In this document: piece by piece, positions 6,746-15,078 of the stretch
Layout of the letters: each line of letters opens with the position of its first letter
How positions within the stretch are numbered: position 1 is the stretch's first letter
Notes under the pieces: model-generated
Databases searched by the model: none
What the model saw: only the letters and a program-made list of their open reading frames with translations
What the model was told of the DNA's origin: nothing
NCBI GenBank assembly: GCA_020050835.1
Contig: JAGVKB010000093.1
Span: forward strand, 33,748-97,747
DNA: 64,000 nt
From: Candidatus Obscuribacterales bacterium
GTDB taxonomy: Bacteria > Cyanobacteriota > Vampirovibrionia > Obscuribacterales > Obscuribacteraceae
Direction of reading: 5' to 3'
Made by a program: the position numbers and the translations under genes

Positions 6746-9337
6746 ATGAATACGACTGCACCAAGTGAGCCGATACCGGTGCTGGAATTCCCAGGTGCGA
6801 CGCATGAACGCGGACTGGGAATGCTGGAAGTGACTCGGCCGAATGGACGGGTGAGCCTGCCGCTTTCCGGTGTCAAGATTGCTGCATCGGTTGCCGACCG
6901 GGTAGCCTCAGTCACAGTCGAGCAGTCGTTCTCCAATTCCTATAGCGACCCTTTAGAGGCGATTTATATCTTTCCGTTGTCGCCCGGCTGCGCCGTCAGC
7001 AATTTTGAAATGAAGGTGGGCGCGCGGGTCATCATAGGTAAGGTGGAAGAACGAGGCGAGGCCAGACAGCAGTACCAGCAGGCCCTGGATGACGGCAAGC
7101 GTGCCGCTCTATTGGAGCAAGAGCGTGACGATGTATTTACGGTTCACGTTGGAAATCTCCCTCCCGGTGAAGAGGTCACCGTGCTCCTGAGCTATTCGGA
7201 GCGGCTACCGTACTTCGAAGACGGTAAGACGGAGATAAGGCTGCCGCTTGTCGTTGCGCCTCGATACATTCCAGGCTATCCGCTGGCCGCCGACTCAGTT
7301 GGTGATGGAACTGAATGCGACACCAATATCGTGCCTGATGCGTCGCGGATTTCGCCACCACGATTGGTGCCTGGTCTCGATCCGAAAGTGGCGCTTAACT
7401 TGTCGGTCGAACTTCGCCAGGCTGGGGGAGCGATCAACGATCTCGCCTGTTCTCAACATGCGATGAAGCTGGCTCTGGGGAGTGATGCGATCAAAGTCGA
7501 GCTGTCTCGCACTGACGAGCGCCTTGACAGAGATTTCGTACTACGCTGGCGCTTAGTGTCCGATGCGGTCAAGTCGAAACTGATTGTTCACCGAGCAGCC
7601 GACGGGACGGCTTATGGCATGCTCTCGGTGCTGCCGCCCAGGCGAGAAGGATATCTCGGTGCCGCCCGTGATGTGGTTTTTGTTGTCGATCGCTCGGGCT
7701 CGATGCGGGGCATCAAGATGGCGTCGGCTGCCCGAGCCTGTTCGACACTACTGTCAACACTGGGGCCGCGCGACCGATTCGCGATTCAAGCGTTTGATAA
7801 TGTCACCGAGTGGCTAATACCGGCCGGACGGATGGCTGGAGAAGACCGTTTCGAGTGGGCTGACGAAAGTGGGATAGAGCGCGGACATCAGTACTTACGC
7901 AAGATTGACGCCCGCGGCGGTACGGAAATGGATGGAGCGCTGGCGGATGCCTTCAAGGCGATTTCGCGGCGCACGGAAGATGAGGGTCGAGTACCGGTAG
8001 TTGTTGTTTTGACCGATGGTGAAGTCGGCGACGAATCGAGAGTTCTGAAACGCATTCAAACTGAGCTGGGTGAGGCCAGGTTGTTTACGGTCGGAATAGA
8101 TACTGCCGTTAACGATGGACTGCTCAGAAGAGTGGCAAATCTCGGCGGCGGCACGGCAACTTTCGTGGCGCCTGGAACACAGTTGGAAGAGGCGCTGCTT
8201 GCGGTCGGCAGAGAGATAGGCAGCCCGCTGGTAGTCGACCTCCAACTGGACGTCGCTGGCGGGAAGTTTGAAAGGCAGTCACTTGCGCCAATGAGAGTGC
8301 CTGATTTATATGCCGGAAGAGCCGTGACAGCATTCTTCAAGTTTAGTGGCAAGGTGAAGATTCGAGTGAAGGGTCGATTCCTGGACGGCCGCAAGTTCGA
8401 TCAAAATGTCGAAGCGCAAGAGATAGATCTCCCCGCCATCTCACAATTGTGGGCTAAGGCGCATATTACAGATCTCGAAGACCTGTATCGGATTCAGCCG
8501 AAGAAGCAGGCTGAGCTGCAGGGAGAGATAACAAGAATTGCTGTCGAGCATGCTTTGCTAACACGCTTCACCGCCTTCGTGGTGATCGATCAGTCCGAGG
8601 TAGTTAACGCTGACGGCAGTATTCGCAAAATAGTACAGCCGGTCGAAAACCCGGCAGCTTGGGAATCAGATGATTTACTCGCGGCTCCTGCCGGCGCCCA
8701 TTTCCCCTTTTTACAATCGGCGCCACCGCCTAGCGGCCCGGCTGGAGCCCGTGGGGCTATCGCAAAGATGCCTGATCTGTTATTCAACAAGACCGATTCC
8801 TCGCAGGATTTGTGTTGGGGTTCGGCTCCGGCGCCTGCTCAAGCGAGGCGAGAACTATCGGACCGCGCAAGCAATTCTCCGCCGCCACAACCTTCTGCTC
8901 CCGCTGCACCGGCCACCGATTTCTTCGATCTGGTTCAGCCGGATGCCAAGGAGAAGCGCAAGGACAATACTGCGGAGTCCAACAGCATCAAGGAAGCGAT
9001 GGTTGCTTTCGAGCGAGCCGCAGAGCATGCTTTCAAAGAGCTAAGCGCTGGTCGAATTCCGGAAGCTGAGCCGATTGAGCGAGCACGAAAGGAGCTCTTG
9101 CGGATGTTGGCGACTACTGATGCCGGCACCAGAGTACCCGTTCTGCAGAAGTTTCTCCGAGGGGCTGCCGTCGAAATGATAGCGGCGCTGAAGGATAAAT
9201 CGGCTAAGCCGGATCGATTAGTCCTCCTGTTCGAAGGTCACATCAAGACTTTGCGTGAGGCGCAAACTGAGTTGTCTAACGTCTTGACCGTAAAAGCTAG
9301 TGGCGGTGGAAAGCGGTTCTGGGAGTCTTCGATTTAA
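6746..9337 (+). CDS. VIT and von Willebrand factor A domain protein
   Basis: About residues 25-165 form a VIT domain (V-E-Q-S-F-S-N, Y-I-F-P-L-S-P-G-C-A-V, L-L-E-Q-E-R-D-D-V-F, then L-P-P-G-E-E-V). A vWA domain follows from about residue 308, with the metal-binding MIDAS motif D-R-S-G-S at 315-319 and V-L-T-D-G-E-V further on. A proline/alanine-rich linker near residues 640-735 leads to a charged helical C-terminus. The protein has no signal peptide or membrane helix, so it is likely cytoplasmic, unlike the eukaryotic inter-alpha-trypsin inhibitor relatives. I choose the ATG at 6746 because GGAGGA lies about seven bases upstream; the ATG at 6731 has its purine run too close. It sits directly behind the MerR gene. 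The bacterial role of VIT/vWA proteins is poorly defined; vWA domains usually mediate metal-dependent protein binding. Confidence 0.88.
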   Translation: MNTTAPSEPIPVLEFPGATHERGLGMLEVTRPNGRVSLPLSGVKIAASVADRVASVTVEQSFSNSYSDPLEAIYIFPLSPGCAVSNFEMKVGARVIIGKVEERGEARQQYQQALDDGKRAALLEQERDDVFTVHVGNLPPGEEVTVLLSYSERLPYFEDGKTEIRLPLVVAPRYIPGYPLAADSVGDGTECDTNIVPDASRISPPRLVPGLDPKVALNLSVELRQAGGAINDLACSQHAMKLALGSDAIKVELSRTDERLDRDFVLRWRLVSDAVKSKLIVHRAADGTAYGMLSVLPPRREGYLGAARDVVFVVDRSGSMRGIKMASAARACSTLLSTLGPRDRFAIQAFDNVTEWLIPAGRMAGEDRFEWADESGIERGHQYLRKIDARGGTEMDGALADAFKAISRRTEDEGRVPVVVVLTDGEVGDESRVLKRIQTELGEARLFTVGIDTAVNDGLLRRVANLGGGTATFVAPGTQLEEALLAVGREIGSPLVVDLQLDVAGGKFERQSLAPMRVPDLYAGRAVTAFFKFSGKVKIRVKGRFLDGRKFDQNVEAQEIDLPAISQLWAKAHITDLEDLYRIQPKKQAELQGEITRIAVEHALLTRFTAFVVIDQSEVVNADGSIRKIVQPVENPAAWESDDLLAAPAGAHFPFLQSAPPPSGPAGARGAIAKMPDLLFNKTDSSQDLCWGSAPAPAQARRELSDRASNSPPPQPSAPAAPATDFFDLVQPDAKEKRKDNTAESNSIKEAMVAFERAAEHAFKELSAGRIPEAEPIERARKELLRMLATTDAGTRVPVLQKFLRGAAVEMIAALKDKSAKPDRLVLLFEGHIKTLREAQTELSNVLTVKASGGGKRFWESSI

Positions 9338-9350
9338 GCAAGGTGTCCCC

Positions 9351-9398
9351 GACAGACAGCTGGGAGAGCAGCAATTACAGCTGCTCTCTCAGTCTGTC
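9351..9398. terminator. Convergent-gene hairpin
   Basis: GAGAGCAGC (9364-9372) pairs with GCTGCTCTC (9380-9388), and an outer GACAGAC (9351-9357) pairs with GTCTGTC (9392-9398). It lies between the convergent stop codons at 9337 and 9375 and reaches into the last codons of the minus-strand gene. There is no U-run, so termination is inferred. Confidence 0.45.
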
Positions 9399-10829
9399 AA
9401 GCGAGCTTTCCGCTTCCAGTTTTGCCAACGCAGCTCGCCGAGATCTTATGCCATGTTCGAGTTTCGCGCCTATTAACGTATCGAGCAGGGTTGCGCCGAG
9501 CGCCCCGCCACTGACGCTCAAGACCGGCAGAATTATCCGTGCGGCTGGAATCGGCAAAAATCTCGCAGCGCTTCGACCGGCAAGTCCACCTACCATGTTG
9601 CCGGATTCGAACCCAGCCCAATCCGTGCCGACTCTGGTCAATCGACCGGCGCCAGCTTCCGGACTGCTCTTGAAAGCACCCTGTAGGTCTGAAATAGTGC
9701 CGAGAATTCCAAACGCGGCCAAGCTTTTCAAGCCGCGACCTATTGTGATCGCGTGAGGCGATTCGGCTGGCATATTGAGCGCTAATCCAGGCTCTTCGCC
9801 GACTCCGGTACGCCTCATCTGCCATGAGGCTTTTAACCAGTGATCCTGGCTGGTCACCCCAATCTGTTCCTTCAGCCCTGCATTGATATCAAAGCCACTG
9901 ACCTTGCCGGTTTTGGTATCAACTATTTTGTCGCCGAAGGTGTCTTCTATATAGTCGTTGACGAAGCTGACCGCTTGCTCTCGATTGATGGTCTTGAACT
10001 CTTTGTAATTCCAGACGTCATGAATGTAGCCACCCAGGTCGTTCCTTTTTACGGCGTTGCGAAGTTGGTCCAGGTCGCAGTCAGTGTGACCGATTTGTTC
10101 TGCTACATGAAGTTGGGTCAAAACCGCTCGCGCCTCAGTAGCCAGATAGCGTTTTGCGAATACCGGCCGGTCGATGTCATTGGATACGCCGTCTCCCACC
10201 AGAATGCCATCCGAGTGGGACAGCTCATGAGCAAGAATGGCGGCATTCTCCTTCAGGGCGCTGCCGGTACCGTAGCTGCTTCCTACCAGCCTGCTGATAC
10301 TGAAGATCGGATTGCCGACGGTAATTCTCTTGTTGAAGTCGTGGTTGTATCCTTCTGTCTTCAGCCACTTCCATGTCCGGGCGATTGGATTAGGATAAGC
10401 CTCAATCAAGCCGGGATCGTTGACCGAAAGTTTTGCAAAGGTCCAACCGTTAGCTTCAAGGTTGTTCATGCGATCGAGCAGCTGTTGCCCGACCGGCCCG
10501 GATTTTCCTAACACAGACTTCATTGCCTTTGGCTCAAACTCAAGCTGTCCGGAAACCGAGTGAAAGGCAAATCGGGAAGCAATGCCATTGTAGAAGGCGT
10601 TTTGGCGATCGATTTCGTCGGTCTCGTAAGCATTTAGGATCGAGCTGGGCCGGTCTGGAATCGGTGTTGCAGCCGAGATTCGAGCAGACATTCGAGCAGA
10701 GATTCGAGCCGAGAAGTTTGCTGAGTAATTTTGGTTCGGCGAGCTGAGATAAGCTTCTTCGAACATCTTCGAGCCTGAATTAGCCGGAAGGCAGACCGAT
10801 TCTGAATTAGCATTTGAGTCTAACTGCAT
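9375..10829 (-). CDS. Zincin-like protein with HExxH and glycine/alanine-rich C-terminus
   Basis: No named family recognised. Residues 201-205 read H-E-L-S-H, the zinc-binding HExxH motif, followed 26 residues later by E232 in an E-A-R-A motif that could supply the third zinc ligand. The protein at 18000-20261 has the same arrangement, so the two appear related. The N-terminal ~50 residues are low-complexity, with S-A-R-I/M repeats. The last ~130 residues are rich in Gly, Ala and hydrophobics (about 360-450) and may insert in or bind a membrane. There is no classical signal peptide. A peptidase role is inferred from the motif only; a secreted effector-like protein is one possibility. Confidence 0.55.
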   Translation of the reverse strand: MQLDSNANSESVCLPANSGSKMFEEAYLSSPNQNYSANFSARISARMSARISAATPIPDRPSSILNAYETDEIDRQNAFYNGIASRFAFHSVSGQLEFEPKAMKSVLGKSGPVGQQLLDRMNNLEANGWTFAKLSVNDPGLIEAYPNPIARTWKWLKTEGYNHDFNKRITVGNPIFSISRLVGSSYGTGSALKENAAILAHELSHSDGILVGDGVSNDIDRPVFAKRYLATEARAVLTQLHVAEQIGHTDCDLDQLRNAVKRNDLGGYIHDVWNYKEFKTINREQAVSFVNDYIEDTFGDKIVDTKTGKVSGFDINAGLKEQIGVTSQDHWLKASWQMRRTGVGEEPGLALNMPAESPHAITIGRGLKSLAAFGILGTISDLQGAFKSSPEAGAGRLTRVGTDWAGFESGNMVGGLAGRSAARFLPIPAARIILPVLSVSGGALGATLLDTLIGAKLEHGIRSRRAALAKLEAESSLDRLREQL

Positions 10830-10965
10830 CCCCGGCCCCCTGCGGTGCGAGTTTCCTTTTCCAGATCATTCCATGCTAATCGGACATTGCTGCCTGGGGA
10901 ATGTGTAATTGTGCAAAGTTAGTCGCATGACTTCGACCCAGTACAGCGATTCCCAATCGACGATC

Positions 10966-11145
10966 CGTAGATTTCCGCTTGTTCGTCAAGCCGAGAATTT
11001 GCGGTTCGTCCGTAGATTTCCGCTTGTTCGTCAAGCCGAGACATTGCGGTTCGTCCGTAGATTTCCGCTTGTTCGTCAAGCCGAGAATTTGCGGTTCGTC
11101 CGTAGATTTCCGCTTGTTCGTCAAGCCGAGACATTGCGGTTCGAA
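10966..11145. repeat. 45-bp tandem repeat, four units (90-bp higher-order unit)
   Basis: Units start at 10966, 11011, 11056 and 11101, each opening with CGTAGATTTCCGCTTGTTCG. Units 1 and 3 contain GAGAATTTGCGG and units 2 and 4 GAGACATTGCGG, so the array is really two copies of a 90-bp dimer. There are no variable spacers, so this is not a CRISPR array. Near-perfect identity suggests recent expansion. Confidence 0.9.
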
Positions 11146-11146
11146 T

Positions 11147-11171
11147 GTAGGGGCGATGCCATGCATCGCCC
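11147..11171 (+). repeat. Dispersed palindromic repeat, copy B
   Basis: GTAG followed by GGGCGATGC / GCATCGCCC, 9-bp arms around CAT. The first 24 bases match copy A at 2953-2976 in inverse orientation. It abuts the tandem repeat array. Confidence 0.65.
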
Positions 11172-11371
11172 GGCCCATCCCCTTGTGGCGCGTCTTTTCC
11201 GAAACGAGATACCAGCTGCCTTCAAGTGCCTGGAGGCTGCACTGCCGATAATGGCACTGCGATCCGCTGAGTGAGCCTGAAAGTGTGCCAGGAGCTGACT
11301 TTGGCAGTCGTCGCATTATGGATGATTAACACGCTGCCAGCACCCAAGCCTGCTGTCCTTGTGCTAATAAT

Positions 11372-11540
11372 GGAGATAGTAGCTAACAGACGCGCCTCTT
11401 CCGGAGCCCCGGAGGTGGTCCGACCGACGCAGCTACTTATCTGAACACTTCTGCTTATCCGTGAGAATGGGTGTCAGTGGTGTGTGCGACCAATTCTAAT
11501 GGCGAAACGCTCCAGTTGTTTCGTCTTGCCGGTCGCACGC
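11372..11540 (+). ncRNA. Candidate structured RNA upstream of a small membrane-protein gene
   Basis: Two nested structures can be drawn by eye. In the first, GATAGTAGCT (11375-11384) pairs with AGCTACTTATC (11431-11441, one bulge) and encloses a CTTCCGG / CCGGAGG hairpin. In the second, GTGCGACC (11484-11491) pairs with GGTCGCAC (11531-11538) and encloses GGCGAAAC (11501-11508) / GTTTCGTC (11518-11525). The density of pairing in a gene-free stretch suggests an RNA element, either a leader of the small gene starting at 11596 or an independent small RNA. No known class recognised. Confidence 0.35.
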
Positions 11541-11595
11541 AATCTGGCATCAATACCTCGTAGGGGCGAAAGTGTAAGCCATGGAGGCTTTGAGA

Positions 11596-11739
11596 ATGTC
11601 CCTCGATATCTTCACCAATCCAACCGATATAGCTTACGTGGTGGCAACCGCGCTTGTGATTGTCCTACTAGCGAAGTCCTTGAGAAAGTTTGGCGACAAA
11701 ATCTCTGCGAAGAGACAAAAAGCTGAGCCTGAAGCCTGA
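11596..11739 (+). CDS. Small single-pass membrane protein (47 aa)
   Basis: Starting at ATG 11596 the frame reads M-S-L-D-I-F-T-N-P-T-D-I-A-Y, a hydrophobic helix V-V-A-T-A-L-V-I-V-L-L-A, then a basic tail K-S-L-R-K-F-G-D-K and a charged end, stop at 11737-11739. GGAGG sits eight bases upstream of this ATG (itself part of an in-frame ATG at 11581 that would add five residues). A perfect 15-bp hairpin begins at the stop codon. Ribosome site, membrane helix with positive-inside tail, and terminator together make it a believable gene. Function unknown; small membrane regulator or toxin-like peptide are possibilities. Confidence 0.6.
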   Translation: MSLDIFTNPTDIAYVVATALVIVLLAKSLRKFGDKISAKRQKAEPEA

Positions 11740-11773
11740 AAGAAACCCATGAGGTTTACTCATGGGTTTCTTT
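11739..11773 (+). terminator. Intrinsic terminator, perfect 15-bp stem
   Basis: AAAGAAACCCATGAG (11739-11753) pairs perfectly with CTCATGGGTTTCTTT (11759-11773) across a five-base loop. The A-rich and T-rich stem ends let it act on both strands; the minus-strand gene ends at 11798. Confidence 0.8.
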
Positions 11774-11797
11774 GTCGTTGCTCTCGTTCGTTCGAGC

Positions 11798-14662
11798 TCA
11801 ATCGAACAGATTTGCGTCGCGAGATGAGGCCAGCAGCCAGTTGATCACTCCCGGTACACTCAAGGCACAGACTCCCAGTGCCAGTGCGAAAAGCAGGCGA
11901 AGCTTCGGACTTAGGCGAATCGGACAAAACGGCAAGAGCATTTCGAGTCTCTTACCGAGTGCTCCCATGACGAAGTGATAGATCGCCATGCCGAGTACCA
12001 GTACCTCTGTTAGATTGGCAGTAATGTTGAGCAGGCTCTCGAGATTAGCCAGGTTGTTGACTCGCACGGTGCCTGCAGTATTTAGGCCAAGGACTATCGT
12101 TGGGTCAGAGCCTAGGGACCCAACAGTTCCGTTTGATGCGCCTTGCAGTAATGGTTGATCGAGTGTACCGCTCGATGTTTGTGACGACTCTTGTGAGCTA
12201 AGGTTGTTTAACTGCGCGGACGTATTGTTGAAGGCACTTTCAACGGGTGACCTCAATGCTTGCCGAGGGTCAATCCATTTCGGCAGGTTCCATTGCTCTG
12301 CCGCCTGCTTGGCTCTACTTTCGCTCAGCCCAAACCTTTCATCGTCAGCCTTCGACTCGAGTACTGTCGCGCCGGTTACCGGTGTTACGAGCTGATAGCG
12401 TACAGCCAGTGCGGCTGCCTGATCGCGGTTAGCGCTTGCAATCAAGCTCTGGCATTGCCGGTTGGCCCAGAGGGTAGCAAGTTCTTTCGCTTCCTGTGGA
12501 CTGGCTATCTTGTCGGTCGGTTTCGTGGTCGTTGTCGCGAGGTTGACGACGAACTCCTTACCGTTGGGTTGCCATTTAGCGATGAATCGCTCGAGGTCAC
12601 GCCCTACGGTTGCTGTTCGAGCTATCGGCGTAAATGGTCCGATCTCCCGATGGTTTTTCAGAAACTCGGAGAAGTTGGTGCCACCGGCTTCGACATCAAG
12701 GTCGTAAAACGAAGGTGCCGCCGAAAATGGCGTCATTATGTAGATTTCCTGATTGAAGCCTGGTTGTGGACCATGAATCCAGAGCACGGCACCATTGCTG
12801 GTATCGCCAGCTTCTTCTGATGCCTTGATCAAAGAAAGCAGATTGTCGTGACCTCCTGAAAAGTCGAGCTTTTTGATCTTCTCTAAGCCGGTGGCAAGCG
12901 GCATTGACTCTCCCTGGCCTTCCGACTTATCCGAGGCGATTATTAGGGACGTGGAGATGTTTTTGGGTAGATGAGCGAGCGCCTCTGAAATCTCCTTGCG
13001 ATGCTCCTTTACGCTCTGCGAGCCGTCCACTACTACCACGAGATGTTTGGGTGCGCGTGAGGGCATCTCTTTAATGGTTTCTACTAAATAACTTCCCTTC
13101 GAACTATGCGCATCGTAGGCTGCTATTGCTCCGAAGTCGCCTGACCGCTTCACTCGGATGGTCAGACCCTTGTCCGCCAGGTCGTTGTCCTTGAGCGTTC
13201 CAACTAAGAGTTGTTCACCGGTCGGCGCTTTGGAAAGGTGAATCTTTTCATGACTCGCTTCCATCGCTTCGGTGGATCGCAAGCGCAGCGAATGGTCTCC
13301 TGCTACCGAAAAATTGCTGTCGAGCAACTTGGGAAGGTTTAGAGTAGCCTCATTAGTGCTTTCCAGTTTGAGCGGTGCCGTCACCGTCACTTTGACCTTC
13401 AACTCTCCTTGAGCGGGAATCGGGGAGCATTGCAGCAATGCTCTTCCTCTGCCAAGATCGGTAATCATGGCTGGAGCGCGATCATTGATGGCCACCTGAT
13501 TGTGTGCTGACCTAACTGTGTCGTTGGTGCCAAATGCGGCCTTTCTGGGTTCACCATCGATCCAGAGAGTCAGACCGGATATTACCGCGCCTGGTGGCAC
13601 GACGATCTCCGCTCTCGCTTCTTGCTGGCTAAATGTCCTGTTTTTGAAAACAAACGTCCAATCAAGTGAAGATGACAATGTGTTGGGATTGAGAGAGCCG
13701 GTCATTTTCGATCTCGTCAAGGACAGACCGCTGATTGCTGCTCCGACCACGTGTCTGTGCAGATAATCATTAGACTGCATTGATATGTCTGCTGTTTCGT
13801 TATGTTTGTAGGGCTTGCCGGTAGTGGCAAAATACAGCTGGCGAGACGTAGCATCGTCCTGCCTGAGAAATAGTCCAGTCAATCCGGCACTCTTGGGGTC
13901 GGCGCATGCCATGCGCAAATCCTTCTCCGGGCCAAGAGCGCGTAGTGATTGCAATCCGAAGTCACGGTCTTTGGCTGAGTCTGCGGTAGCCATGTGCTCG
14001 GCAAATCGGATGAATGTATTGCGTGCCTCGGAGCCGGCGAATGCGGCGAGCGAAACCAAGACTCCAAGCAGCGAGTACAGCAACGTGCGAAGGCGGGCAC
14101 CACGTGTTTCTTTAGCCTGTCGAAGCCGTTCGGCTAAATATAGTGCGATGCCGAAAGTAATCCAGGAGACGCCGGCTATGATGGAAAATTCTGTTAAATG
14201 CGGGCTGCCGGATTGGTCGAAGGTTGGATAGCTCATGACCACTGCAGCTGTTGCAATCACTGCTGCGGTCAATGTTGTTCCAATCGTCATGCCGTTAGTA
14301 ATGCCCAGGCGGATTGGCCGGCGGCTGTCTTTTCTCGAGATGGCAGACCAGGTCAATAAATTGGCTACCGGTACGGACGAGGCCAAAGCACACTGAGTTA
14401 GCGTCTCAATTGGGCTTTTCAAAATCAGGTGCCAGATTGGATCTGCGCTTAATGTGGCAGACACAGCTAGAGTTGCCGCTGGTAAAGCAACTCCCAACGC
14501 TAACACTGCAACTCCTGGTCCGGTTTCCCAAAAGGATGGTACTTCCGTTTCGTTTTCCGTACGCTCTCTTTCGTGTCTTTCATGAGCTGCTGATGGCGAC
14601 AACAGCATTTGTGGTATGCGCGTTTTCAGTTCATCGCCGCGTTCTGACTCGATGTCTATCAT
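11798..14662 (-). CDS. Multi-pass membrane protein with VIT/vWA-like extracytoplasmic region
   Basis: About residues 45-215 contain several hydrophobic helices. The middle holds a VIT-like stretch (V-V-P-P-G-A-V-I-S-G-L-T-L-W-I-D-G) and then a vWA-like fold with V-V-V-V-D-G-S-Q-S at the MIDAS position (D-x-S-x-S partly kept: D-G-S-Q-S). Near residue 760 the line Y-Q-L-V-T-P-V-T-G-A-T-V-L-E-S is typical of VIT proteins linked to exosortase-like sorting systems (for example MSEP-CTERM/XrtN-type proteins). Two C-terminal hydrophobic helices (about 885-945) follow a low-complexity Ser/Gln/Asn region. AAGGAGA lies ten bases before the ATG. No exosortase gene is in this window, so that link is inference. 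It is the second VIT/vWA protein within 5 kb. Confidence 0.65.
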   Translation of the reverse strand: MIDIESERGDELKTRIPQMLLSPSAAHERHERERTENETEVPSFWETGPGVAVLALGVALPAATLAVSATLSADPIWHLILKSPIETLTQCALASSVPVANLLTWSAISRKDSRRPIRLGITNGMTIGTTLTAAVIATAAVVMSYPTFDQSGSPHLTEFSIIAGVSWITFGIALYLAERLRQAKETRGARLRTLLYSLLGVLVSLAAFAGSEARNTFIRFAEHMATADSAKDRDFGLQSLRALGPEKDLRMACADPKSAGLTGLFLRQDDATSRQLYFATTGKPYKHNETADISMQSNDYLHRHVVGAAISGLSLTRSKMTGSLNPNTLSSSLDWTFVFKNRTFSQQEARAEIVVPPGAVISGLTLWIDGEPRKAAFGTNDTVRSAHNQVAINDRAPAMITDLGRGRALLQCSPIPAQGELKVKVTVTAPLKLESTNEATLNLPKLLDSNFSVAGDHSLRLRSTEAMEASHEKIHLSKAPTGEQLLVGTLKDNDLADKGLTIRVKRSGDFGAIAAYDAHSSKGSYLVETIKEMPSRAPKHLVVVVDGSQSVKEHRKEISEALAHLPKNISTSLIIASDKSEGQGESMPLATGLEKIKKLDFSGGHDNLLSLIKASEEAGDTSNGAVLWIHGPQPGFNQEIYIMTPFSAAPSFYDLDVEAGGTNFSEFLKNHREIGPFTPIARTATVGRDLERFIAKWQPNGKEFVVNLATTTTKPTDKIASPQEAKELATLWANRQCQSLIASANRDQAAALAVRYQLVTPVTGATVLESKADDERFGLSESRAKQAAEQWNLPKWIDPRQALRSPVESAFNNTSAQLNNLSSQESSQTSSGTLDQPLLQGASNGTVGSLGSDPTIVLGLNTAGTVRVNNLANLESLLNITANLTEVLVLGMAIYHFVMGALGKRLEMLLPFCPIRLSPKLRLLFALALGVCALSVPGVINWLLASSRDANLFD

Positions 14663-15078
14663 GATGATTGGCTCTCCTTGGCATTAGTGTGCTGGTTATT
14701 ACTGGGAGTCCGGCATTTTTCAACTGAACGCAGCGCGATTGCACGGTGCTAAGCCGTGTACAAGTGCGTCGCTTCGTAGAATTTGATGCGCCTGGGCGAT
14801 TTAAGGTGTTGCCCAGCTCATACCGTGGTGTGTTGTTTCAGAAACGTATTACTAGGTTGATGGTGGTTGTAGGTTCCGGTGGTTTTCTTGGTAAGAGGGA
14901 AATACTCAGATCCGGTAAATATCAGTCAACACGGGATTGTGCAGCTTGCCCGATCGAGCCCTACCAATGTAGTGCGAATCGGATTTCAGCGCATCTAGCA
15001 AGCGTCATTTACCAGCGTGACTTAAGTCATGCTTAGGCGAGTCGGATTGAGCTGGTTAGGCTATAGTAGAAGGCGTGA
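14663..15078. other. Gene-free spacer between divergent genes
   Basis: No convincing gene; a 96-codon open frame here lacks a ribosome site and any family signature. The only structure noted is a 12-bp perfect palindrome TGACTTAAGTCA at 15018-15029, about 50 bases upstream of the PBP gene, which could be a regulator site. Confidence 0.4.

Larger units (their letters stand above)
10830..11371. other. Repeat-rich intergenic stretch
   Basis: No convincing gene. The stretch holds four 45-bp tandem units (10966-11145) and a palindromic dispersed repeat (11147-11171). Long open frames on both strands simply read through the tandem units, because 45 is divisible by three. Confidence 0.6.

Noticed and set aside
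9840..10511. 223-codon plus-strand open frame
   Set aside because: Lies entirely opposite the zincin-like gene, which has coherent motifs on the minus strand.
10966..11145. CRISPR array
   Set aside because: Units are directly adjacent with no variable spacers and no cas genes nearby.
10876..11316. Open frames of 90-146 codons on both strands with 15-residue repeats
   Set aside because: They are read-throughs of a 45-bp tandem array; no ribosome site, both strands open equally, no family signal.
11484..11726. 80-codon plus-strand open frame
   Set aside because: Overlaps the structured RNA candidate and is in a different frame from the well-supported 47-codon gene.
14746..15036. 96-codon plus-strand open frame
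   Set aside because: No ribosome site, no recognisable composition or motif.
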